Part shown: positions 57,388-64,000 of the stretch, in pieces
How the letters are laid out: each line of letters begins with the position of its first letter
Numbering within the stretch: the first letter of the stretch is position 1
From: Saprospirales bacterium GYS_P2D
Lineage (GTDB): Bacteria > Bacteroidota > Bacteroidia > Chitinophagales > Saprospiraceae
Assembly: GCA_009833045.1 (NCBI GenBank)
Contig: WUUP01000009.1
Location: forward strand, 62,001 to 126,000
DNA length: 64,000 nucleotides
Reading direction: 5' to 3'
Translations under genes and position numbers: made by a program
The notes under the pieces: generated by a model
What the model was told of the DNA's origin: nothing
What the model saw: the letters and a program-made list of their open reading frames with translations, nothing else
The model's database searches: none

Positions 57388-59487
57388 TTATCTTACGAAG
57401 GCGTTAGCCATACCTCCATCGACATTGATGATATTGCCAGTACTCTTGTCGAGTATAGCCGTCAGTGCATATACGGCATTGGCAATATCCTCAGGCCTTA
57501 TGATTTCGTTTAGCAGATTTCGTTTAGCGTAAAATGCTGGCAGCTCCTCGACAGTGATACCATATGCCTTAGCTCGGCCTTCTGCCCAGGCCCCTTCCCA
57601 GATTTTACTACCCACGATTACTCCATCTGGGTTCACAGTATTCACTCTTATTTTCTCAGGGCCGAGCTCAGCGGCAAGCAGTCGAGTCATATGTTGCTGT
57701 GCAGCTTTAGCAGTGCCATAGCCCACATTGTTAGGACCCGCTACGAGACCATTCTTACTGGCGATATTGATGATATCACCACCGAGTCCTTGTTTTCTGA
57801 ATATTTCTGTACCGATTTTCGATAGAGAGAATTGTCCTTTGACTAATACATCTTGAAGCAGATCCCAATCTTTGATCGAAGTATCAGCGATCGGCTTAGA
57901 AATCGCTAAACCTGCCGAGTGTATCACTATATCCACTCCTCCAAACTCCAAACAAGCCTTATCAAAAGCTGACCGAATAGAATCAGTACTGGATACATCA
58001 CAGACGGCATAGCTAGAGACATCACGCTTATAGGTCTCATGGGCGGACTTTGCTCGAGTCTCATCGAGGTCGGTCACTACGATATTCGCACCTTCTTCAG
58101 CGAGTTTATCAGCTATGGCTTTGCCTATACCTCCCCCCGCTCCGCTGATCAGAGCGACTTTTCTGGATAGTGGTTTTTCTTTTGGCATACGCTGCAGTTT
58201 GGCTTCTTCCAGTAGCCAATATTCGATATCGAACGCCTCTTGCCGTGGCAGTGCTGTATACTCCGAGATAGCCTCCGCTCCTCTCATGACATTGATCGCA
58301 TTAATATAAAATTCTGAAGCTACTCTCGCTGTCTGTTTATTCTTAGCAAATGAGAACATCCCCACTCCAGGGTACAAGATCACTACTGGATTAGTATCCC
58401 TGATCGCTGGGCTATTTGAATGCTTACATGACTCGTAGTACTCTGTATACTCCTTACGATATTGCTCAAAAGATGGAAGCAATTTAGCCTTGACAGCCTC
58501 GGCATCACTGAGATCCTCATCAGCCCTAAGCTCCAACACCAATGGCTGTATCTTAGTCCTCAAGAAATGATCTGGACAAGAGGTGCCAAGTGGGGCTAAA
58601 CGGCCCAAGTCTTCACTATTAATAAACTGAAGTACTCGCTCATCATCAGTGAAGTGGCCGATCATACGCTGGTAGGAGGAGCAAAGTCCTCTCAAGATAG
58701 GCGCTATAGTACTTGCTTGACTTTTTCTTTGTTCTGCTGGTAGGCTTTCCATCCGAGCACCCCCAAAAACTGGTCGATCCTTACCCTCTCGCTCAGCGAT
58801 ATACTCAGATGCCTGCTCGATGACCTCGAGACTATTGATATAGCACTCATAGGATGTGTCGCCCCAAGTGAATAGGCCATGCCCTCCGAGGACGATCCCT
58901 TTGATAGTTGGATTATCATTGAGGCATTTTTCAAGCTGGAGTCCGAGATCAAAACCTGGACGCTGCCATGGCACCCAGCCCATTTTATCACCCCATATTT
59001 CTTTTGTGATCGCTTGACTATCTTTCGCTGCAGCGATAGAGATCAATGCGTCTGGATGGAGGTGATCGATATGCTTAAATGGTAATAAACCATGCAAAGC
59101 TGTATCAATAGATGGGGCACGGCTATCCAGATCATAGAGGCAATGATAATAGAGCGGTACTATCTCGTCTTCATGCTCTATACCACGATACACATTTTTG
59201 AGATCCCGTAGACGCTTAGTGTATAGACCAGCTATACCTTGACGAGTCAGCGTCCCTATATCTCCTCCTGAGCCTTTGACCCACATGACTTCTACTTCTT
59301 CGCCAGTGAGGGGATCTATCTCTATTGTTTTGCAGGAGGTATTCCCCCCGCCATAATTAGTGATACGGAGATCGGCTCCGAGTATATTAGATCTATATAA
59401 AAAAAGGCTGACCTCATCCCCTGATAGCTCTGCAGCTTTAGCTTCGTCCCATAGATAGTTTACGTGCTGGTATACGACAGTTTGCAT
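57388..59487 (-). CDS. rhaEW: Fused rhamnulose-1-phosphate aldolase / L-lactaldehyde dehydrogenase
   Basis: 699 residues, bifunctional. Residues 1-430: class II aldolase with SGGDIGTLTRQGIAGLY, FKHIDHLHPDALISI (zinc His) and GGHGLFTWGDTSYECY; splits rhamnulose-1-P into DHAP and L-lactaldehyde. Residues 435-699: SDR fold with VALISGAGGGIGKAIADKL (NAD site), YGTAKAAQQH (Tyr/Lys catalytic) and NVDGGMANAF; oxidises lactaldehyde to lactate. The same fusion is known from Bacillus RhaEW. First gene of the operon, with a TAGATTTG box and tandem repeats upstream. Confidence 0.93.
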   Translation of the reverse strand: MQTVVYQHVNYLWDEAKAAELSGDEVSLFLYRSNILGADLRITNYGGGNTSCKTIEIDPLTGEEVEVMWVKGSGGDIGTLTRQGIAGLYTKRLRDLKNVYRGIEHEDEIVPLYYHCLYDLDSRAPSIDTALHGLLPFKHIDHLHPDALISIAAAKDSQAITKEIWGDKMGWVPWQRPGFDLGLQLEKCLNDNPTIKGIVLGGHGLFTWGDTSYECYINSLEVIEQASEYIAEREGKDRPVFGGARMESLPAEQRKSQASTIAPILRGLCSSYQRMIGHFTDDERVLQFINSEDLGRLAPLGTSCPDHFLRTKIQPLVLELRADEDLSDAEAVKAKLLPSFEQYRKEYTEYYESCKHSNSPAIRDTNPVVILYPGVGMFSFAKNKQTARVASEFYINAINVMRGAEAISEYTALPRQEAFDIEYWLLEEAKLQRMPKEKPLSRKVALISGAGGGIGKAIADKLAEEGANIVVTDLDETRAKSAHETYKRDVSSYAVCDVSSTDSIRSAFDKACLEFGGVDIVIHSAGLAISKPIADTSIKDWDLLQDVLVKGQFSLSKIGTEIFRKQGLGGDIINIASKNGLVAGPNNVGYGTAKAAQQHMTRLLAAELGPEKIRVNTVNPDGVIVGSKIWEGAWAEGRAKAYGITVEELPAFYAKRNLLNEIIRPEDIANAVYALTAILDKSTGNIINVDGGMANAFVR

Positions 59488-59523
59488 GGTTTATTTTTTA
59501 GCAATATTCGTTTTCTAATACTC

Positions 59524-59570
59524 CAAATCTAAAGCCCACTAATTTCACTTCCGTTCTGTACCATTCTGTA
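59524..59570 (-). promoter_or_regulatory. Rhamnose operon promoter with tandem 10-bp operator repeats
   Basis: On the minus strand, TACAGAATGGTACAGAACGG (59570-59551) is two copies of a 10-bp repeat; 19 nt later is the -7 box TAGATTTG (59531-59524). No TTTG -33 element exists; the repeats take its place, as expected for an activator-dependent promoter. The same arrangement and spacing recur at 62049-62095. The ATG of rhaEW is about 30 nt beyond the expected start. Confidence 0.65.
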
Positions 59571-59649
59571 ATGATCGGGTGACAGGATAGCGATATATTT
59601 TATATCATTATGGCCGGATGTACTTGAGATAAGTAAGATAAGTCCCTCA

Positions 59650-59670
59650 CTCAGAAATAGTATATCTGAG
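59650..59670 (+). promoter_or_regulatory. Inverted repeat before the GntR gene
   Basis: CTCAGA/TCTGAG with 9 nt between, 27 nt upstream of the regulator ATG. It might be an autoregulation site or chance. A single half-site resembling the operator (CAGGATAG, 59583-59590) lies further upstream. Confidence 0.2.
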
Positions 59671-59697
59671 ACTAAAAGGAAGAAAAATGAAGTAAAC

Positions 59698-60714
59698 ATG
59701 AGTCTGATCAAAATCATAGAACACTCCAAGACACCTAAGTACAAACAAATCATCAACTCTATCATCTCTGCTGTAGAAAATGGTGTCATCGAGGACGGCG
59801 CTCAGCTCCCATCCGTCAATAAACTACTCAACAAATACGACATATCCAGAGACACCATAGTCAAGGCCTATCAACGACTGAAAGAACTAGAAATAATCGA
59901 CTCCGTACCGGGTAAAGGATATTATGTCAAGCGCACCAATTTCAAGCAAAAGGCCAAAGTGTTCTTACTTTTCAACAAGTTAAGTCAGCACAAAAAAATA
60001 ATATATGATGCCTTCTCTCAGCGACTCGGGGATGATGCGACTATAGACTTCTTCATATACAATAATGACTTTCAATTTTTCAAACAACTGATCACTACTA
60101 ATAAGAATGAAAACTATACGCACTTTGTCATCATTCCGCATTTTTTGGAGGGAGGTTTTGGCGCTGCTGACTTTATCAATCAGATACCTAAATCCAAACT
60201 AATCATACTGGACAAACTGATCTACGGCATCACAGAAGACTATGCTGCTGTCTATCAAGACTTCAAAAATGACATATACGAAGTCCTGATAAAAGCACTT
60301 CCTCTTTTGCAAAAATATTCTAAGCTCAAAATCATTTTTCCACCTTACAGCTATCATCCACATGAGATATTAGCAGGTTTTAGGTTATTCTGTGCGGAAT
60401 ATGCTTTTGAGCATAGTATCGTCCATGACATCAATACGGAAGGGATATCACCTGATGAGGTCTATATCAATCTCATGGAAGACGATCTGGTCACACTGAT
60501 CAAAAGAATAAAAAGTCTGGATCTCGAGGTCGGCAAAGACGTGGGAATCATCTCTTACAACGAGACTCCGCTAAAGGAGGTCCTACTCGATGGGATCACG
60601 ATAATATCTACGGATTTTGAGCAGCTCGGACAGACTGCTGCCGAGTTAGTCCTACACCCGAGTACAGAGCACATCAAGAACCCATTCAAACTGGTCGTAA
60701 GAAACTCTCTCTAA
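59698..60714 (+). CDS. GntR-family regulator with LacI-like sugar-binding domain
   Basis: 338 residues. The N-terminal winged helix (about 10-80: YKQIINSIISAVENGVIEDGAQLPSVNKLL, DTIVKAYQRLKELEIIDSVPGKGYYV) is GntR type. The C-terminal 250 residues have a periplasmic-binding-protein fold as in LacI (DVGIISYNETPLKEVLLDGITIISTDFEQLG), which binds a sugar signal. It lies divergent from the rhamnose operon and upstream of an esterase and GH105 genes, so it is very likely their regulator, with rhamnose or a derivative as inducer (inference). Confidence 0.9.
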   Translation: MSLIKIIEHSKTPKYKQIINSIISAVENGVIEDGAQLPSVNKLLNKYDISRDTIVKAYQRLKELEIIDSVPGKGYYVKRTNFKQKAKVFLLFNKLSQHKKIIYDAFSQRLGDDATIDFFIYNNDFQFFKQLITTNKNENYTHFVIIPHFLEGGFGAADFINQIPKSKLIILDKLIYGITEDYAAVYQDFKNDIYEVLIKALPLLQKYSKLKIIFPPYSYHPHEILAGFRLFCAEYAFEHSIVHDINTEGISPDEVYINLMEDDLVTLIKRIKSLDLEVGKDVGIISYNETPLKEVLLDGITIISTDFEQLGQTAAELVLHPSTEHIKNPFKLVVRNSL

Positions 60715-60746
60715 GAATAACTATCTAAACAACAAATCTATCTACA

Positions 60747-61731
60747 ATGACTTTCAGCAAACTACAAGCATCAATTCTTTTTTTCTTTCTGCTTACTGCT
60801 ATTTTGGCTCATGGCCAAAAAACTAACTCATCCGAAAATGGACAAACCATATCGATATATCCAGAAGGTGCTATACCAAATGCAAAACCAAACTCAATAG
60901 ATGAAATAGTATATAATCCACCTCCACAAAATCGATTTATCATAAAAACCTCTAAGCCTGAACTGAGTATCTGGCTGCCACCCAAGGATATAAACACGGG
61001 TATAGCTGTGCTCATCTGTCCAGGTGGTGGATACACAGGTACAGCCATAGATCATGAAGGTCATCACATCGCCCAAAAACTAAATGAACATGGTATAGCT
61101 GGATTCGTGCTAAAATATCGGACACCACACACTGACCTGGTAGAAAATAAAAAAATAGTCCCTCTCCAAGATGCTCAGCGAGCGCTACAGATAATCAAAG
61201 AAAATGCAACAAAAAGGGTCTATTTCAACAGAAAAAATCGGTGTGCTGGGTAGCTCTGCTGGCGGTCATTTGGCTTCTACACTGGGTACACATTATGAAG
61301 ACATTGTCATAGAAAATCCCCACAATATGAGTCTACGTCCAGACTTTATGATACTCAATTATCCCGTGATCAGTTTCGCTGATAGCCTCACACATTATGG
61401 ATCTCGCTTCAATCTCATAGGGACCCTACCTAATGATAAGCTCCATGAGGCTAACTCAGATCAGCTCCCAGTGGATCGAGACTTGATCAGCTATTACTCT
61501 AATGAGCTGCATGTCAATGATAGAACACCACCAACATTCATCACGCATGCCTATGACGATGATGGCGTGAAAGTGCAGAACTCCATCTTGTTTATCGCTG
61601 CTCTGCAGCAGCATGGAGTACCTGTGACATCATTCTTTTATGCTAATGGTGGACATGGCTATGGCATGGATAATCCTACAAGTGATATAGAATGGATAGA
61701 CTCCTGTATCAAATGGATCAAATCACTCTAG
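60747..61731 (+). pseudogene. Alpha/beta hydrolase (acetyl-xylan/BD-FAE-like esterase), frameshifted
   Basis: Two overlapping frames carry one protein. Frame 1 (60747-61253): signal peptide, then IAVLICPGGGYTGTAIDHEGH (oxyanion motif) to QRALQIIKENATK. Frame 2 (to 61731): SISTEKIGVLGSSAGGHLASTLG (nucleophile GSSAGG), then THAYDDDGVKV (Asp) and GGHGYGM (His). Joining needs a +1 shift near A5G3 at 61211-61218, so one extra base is present. It is either a recent inactivating mutation or a sequencing error in the homopolymer. All triad residues are otherwise intact. It lies 32 nt after the GntR gene. Probable ester removal from glycans. Confidence 0.75.
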
Positions 61732-62048
61732 GTACTTATCTTCCTATCTCCGAATGCTCACCTAACTAATGAATGCAAAACTCAACTCTCCTTTGTTTGG
61801 CCACACTATCAGTTTTTATCATCCATCTGTGCCCATTCCTCACGTTGAAGCAGATATATCAGTGGACTATTAATTGATACCTGGTGAGTGGTAAATACAA
61901 ATAGATCTACAAGAAAAGCTCAGTGATACTTTCATCTGGTATGGTATAAAATATTATATCCATACAGGAAAAAACAAGCTAAATCCCCCATACACTGATT
62001 AATCATAATCCCTAAAAAAGTAGAAAGCCCGTACACTAATCGATGATT
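61732..62048. other. Intergenic stretch before the GH105 promoter
   Basis: A 317-nt AT-rich region with no credible gene. It has one imperfect palindrome (GTATGG at 61939-61944, CCATAC at 61960-61965, AT-rich centre). I see no terminator, RNA gene or mobile element. Confidence 0.4.
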
Positions 62049-62095
62049 ATCAGAATAGTACAGAATAGATGTGCTTATAGCAAAAGTTACATTTG
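62049..62095 (+). promoter_or_regulatory. GH105 promoter with tandem 10-bp operator repeats
   Basis: ATCAGAATAGTACAGAATAG (62049-62068) contains CAGAATAG twice at a 10-bp period. After exactly 19 nt comes the -7 box TACATTTG (62088-62095). Orientation and spacing match the rhamnose operon promoter, with 15 of 20 bases identical. There is no TTTG -33 element. Predicted start near 62101. Confidence 0.65.
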
Positions 62096-62100
62096 AATAT

Positions 62101-62117
62101 CTCGACCTCAGGTCGAG
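62101..62117 (+). other. 5'-terminal mRNA hairpin of the GH105 transcript
   Basis: Perfect 7-bp inverted repeat CTCGACC/GGTCGAG with a TCA loop, beginning five bases after the -7 box, that is, at the expected first nucleotides of the mRNA. It could stabilise the message end or be an operator. The rhamnose operon leader has no such structure. Confidence 0.5.
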
Positions 62118-62163
62118 TAGCCTGATGGGGCATGTCCTATTCAGCAAATGAAAAACAAACTCT

Positions 62164-63555
62164 ATGAGACTTACTACTCTATGCTTACTACTCTCAATCA
62201 TAGTAAGCCACTCAGTCACCGCACAAGAAAAGGTAGATGCTGGCACTAAGCTATACCTCAGTCAAGCTGACTACAAAACTCCCTATGGTCCAACGACTCC
62301 TGATGCTGTCAAAGAGGTCATAGATCGAGTTTACACATTCATAGATCAGTCGACTCCTATGGGAGTGATCGATACTAAAACACAAGATCCAATCACCGAT
62401 TACTCTCAAATCGATAAAAACTCAGGTCTGGAGAAAGGCATATTCTCATTAACTAATTATACCTGGGGAGTCACCTATAGTGCCATGCTACAGGCATACG
62501 AGATTACGGGCGATGAGAGATATAAAGCTTACGTCTCCGATCGATTTCAGTTCTTAACGGAGGTATCACCCTATTTTGAGGCACATCTGCCAGAGTCAGA
62601 TGAGGAGGCCGATCCACAGCTGAGACAGCTGCTGCGCCCAAAAGCGCTGGATGACGCTGGCGCTATTTATACCTCCATGATCAAGGCCCAATTAGCCGAT
62701 GTTCCCTTTGACGGGAAAGCAATAATGGATAGATATTGGGACTTCATTTACTACAAAGAGCATCGTTTAGCAGATGGCACTTTTGCGAGAAATCGCCCAC
62801 AAAGAAATACCCTATGGCTCGACGATATGTTTATGGGTATACCATCTTTAGCCTATCATGGTCGCCTGACTGGAGATCACTCCTACTATGACGAAGCTAT
62901 ACAGCAGGTGATGCAGTTTGCTGAACGAATGTTTTTACCAGAGAAAGGGCTCTATCGTCATGGATGGGTCGAGGAGATGAATCCACATCCCAACTTTCAC
63001 TGGGGACGTGCTAACGGATGGGCACTCATGACTAAGGTGGAAGTACTTGATGCGATACCAGAGGGCTACCCAGGTCGTGAGAAAGTCCTCGACCTACTCA
63101 AAGCACATATCGCTGGTCTTACAGCTCTCCAGAGTGGTGACGGATTTTGGCATCAGCTACTCGATCGCAATGACTCTTACTATGAAACCTCCTGCACCGC
63201 CATATACGCATACTGCATGGCACATGCGATCAATGAAGGATGGATAGATCCACTGGCCTATGGCTCACAGACGATGCTGGCGTGGCATGCTGTGACTACT
63301 CAAGTCAATAATGCTGGCGAGGTAGAAGGCACCTGTGTCGGTACTGGCATGGGATACGATCCTGCATTCTACTACTACCGTCCCATCAATAAGTATGCAG
63401 GTCATGGATATGGCCCTGTCATATTAGCTGGAGCTGAAATATACCGACTACTCAAAAATGAGAATGTCAAAATGAATGATAGTGCCTTACTCTTCTATCG
63501 AGAGGCCGTCGATACAGACGAGCCTATATTTTATCTGGAGTCAAAGGATGAATAA
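62164..63555 (+). CDS. GH105 unsaturated uronyl hydrolase, exported
   Basis: 463 residues with a signal peptide (LLSIIVSHSVTAQ). The (alpha/alpha)6 barrel of family GH105 is shown by TNYTWGVTYSAMLQAYEITGDERY, WLDDMFMGIPSLAYHGRLTGD (catalytic Asp near 220), NFHWGRANGWALMTKVEVLD and EGTCVGTGMGYDPAFYYYRP. It hydrolyses the unsaturated uronic acid left by a polysaccharide lyase, here probably linked to rhamnose. It has its own promoter with the shared repeats. The next gene overlaps its stop by 8 bp. Confidence 0.92.
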   Translation: MRLTTLCLLLSIIVSHSVTAQEKVDAGTKLYLSQADYKTPYGPTTPDAVKEVIDRVYTFIDQSTPMGVIDTKTQDPITDYSQIDKNSGLEKGIFSLTNYTWGVTYSAMLQAYEITGDERYKAYVSDRFQFLTEVSPYFEAHLPESDEEADPQLRQLLRPKALDDAGAIYTSMIKAQLADVPFDGKAIMDRYWDFIYYKEHRLADGTFARNRPQRNTLWLDDMFMGIPSLAYHGRLTGDHSYYDEAIQQVMQFAERMFLPEKGLYRHGWVEEMNPHPNFHWGRANGWALMTKVEVLDAIPEGYPGREKVLDLLKAHIAGLTALQSGDGFWHQLLDRNDSYYETSCTAIYAYCMAHAINEGWIDPLAYGSQTMLAWHAVTTQVNNAGEVEGTCVGTGMGYDPAFYYYRPINKYAGHGYGPVILAGAEIYRLLKNENVKMNDSALLFYREAVDTDEPIFYLESKDE

Positions 63556-64000
63556 GCCTACTCAATATATCACTCTATCGACTATTATACTGTCTATCTC
63601 TTGGATAGCATCGCTTAGTCTATTTTGCTCATGTACTACCACAAAGCAAAAGTCAAATCAAACTAATCAAAGCATAGAGAAGCTCGATTGGCGATTAGTA
63701 TTCGAAGATGATATGACCGAGGACTATGAGCAGTACTATCATATGGATGGTACTCGATCTACGATAGAGCAATCACCAAATGGACTGACACTCACCGCTG
63801 GACCAGAAGCTCACAATGATACCTGTCACACTGTGCTCTGGACTAAAGAACGTTATAGCTCTCCGGTCCAGATCGAGTATGATTACACTCGACTCGACAG
63901 CTCACAGGTGGGCGTGAATATATTGTATCTGCTGGCCTCTGGCATGGGCGACCCGCAGCATCCCATCAATCTCATGGATTGGAACGAAGGGCGACAAATC
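63548..64000 (+). CDS. DUF1961-like exported protein, N-terminal part (cut by right edge)
   Basis: The first 151 codons are visible. The N-terminal hydrophobic signal ends in a Cys (LFCSC), a probable lipobox. Then comes a beta-rich domain of concanavalin-like type: WRLVFEDDMTEDYEQYYHMDGTRS, TAGPEAHNDTCHTVLWTKERY, IEYDYTRLDSSQVGVNILYL. From memory this fits the DUF1961 family, frequent in glycan clusters, probably glycan-binding or a lyase/hydrolase. The start ATG lies inside the end of the GH105 gene, so they are translationally coupled. The remaining part is outside the window. Confidence 0.7.
   Translation, partial: MNKPTQYITLSTIILSISWIASLSLFCSCTTTKQKSNQTNQSIEKLDWRLVFEDDMTEDYEQYYHMDGTRSTIEQSPNGLTLTAGPEAHNDTCHTVLWTKERYSSPVQIEYDYTRLDSSQVGVNILYLLASGMGDPQHPINLMDWNEGRQI

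Noticed and set aside
61204-61253. Programmed frameshift in the esterase gene
   Set aside because: The shift would have to be +1 at A5G3; no known slippery heptamer, stop-codon pause or stimulating hairpin fits. Mutation or read error is simpler.
61932-62246. 104-codon minus-strand frame before GH105
   Set aside because: Covers the promoter repeats and the GH105 signal peptide region on the other strand; no protein-like features.

Overview
The window looks like the chromosome of a marine, polysaccharide-degrading Bacteroidota, most likely of the Saprospiria (Lewinella/Portibacter-like). The pointers are promoters of the Bacteroidota type (TAnnTTTG near -7, TTTG/TTG near -33), starts without clear Shine-Dalgarno sequences, an SprB-type repeat, SdrD-like and MopE-like calcium-binding modules, dockerin-like C-termini, a TlpA lipoprotein with a DUF4369-like front, and a large polysaccharide catabolism cluster. 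No rRNA, tRNA, CRISPR array, phage or complete insertion sequence was found.

The left part (1-41 kb) is mostly core genome in short, often convergent transcription units. In order: the N-terminal half of purL; an orphan AT-rich SUKH-type immunity-like gene; tilS; a small serine hydrolase; an orphan cytochrome-oxidase subunit III-like protein; a TlpA lipoprotein; a YfcE-type phosphoesterase; a GT2 glycosyltransferase; a patatin; two paralogous surface proteins; ilvE; a small protein joined to rdgB; a TonB receptor behind a cytochrome c; trxB; a probable small RNA; two tandem multidomain secreted proteins with MopE-like and dockerin-like modules; yebC; a DEDD exonuclease; a coiled-coil membrane protein; a CoA-binding protein; proline dehydrogenase; aroE; an exopolysaccharide initiating transferase; an M14 peptidase; a Dabb protein; a MITE-like element; an AspT/YidE-type transporter; cysE-cysM plus a phosphatase; an acyl-CoA synthetase; and a HAD/APH pair with altered catalytic motifs.

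The right part (41.3-64 kb) is a carbohydrate cluster. One + strand unit holds a GH3 enzyme, a type-B carboxylesterase and a sulfatase. A seven-gene - strand operon (59487 down to 47115) encodes a fused rhamnulose-1-phosphate aldolase/lactaldehyde dehydrogenase, a GH78 alpha-L-rhamnosidase, an L-rhamnose isomerase, an FGGY kinase, an FMN-dependent L-lactate dehydrogenase, an NCS1-like permease and a second sulfatase. A divergent GntR regulator, a frameshifted esterase, a GH105 hydrolase and a truncated DUF1961-like protein follow. Together they suggest that a sulfated, rhamnose- and uronate-containing glycan (ulvan-like) is desulfated and trimmed outside the cytoplasm. Rhamnose would then be imported and taken to DHAP plus lactaldehyde, lactate and pyruvate. 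No SusC/SusD pair and no known rhamnose importer lie in the window, so the NCS1-like permease is the best transporter candidate.

The strongest new signal is regulatory. The rhamnose operon promoter and the GH105 promoter, 2.5 kb apart, each carry a tandem 10-bp repeat (core CAGAATrGTACAGAAyrG) in the same orientation. In both it lies exactly 19 nt upstream of a TAnnTTTG box, in place of a -33 element. This is a candidate binding site for the GntR-family regulator encoded beside it. The second notable signal is a small RNA of about 68 nt at 20108-20176 with a near-perfect promoter, two hairpins and a terminator.
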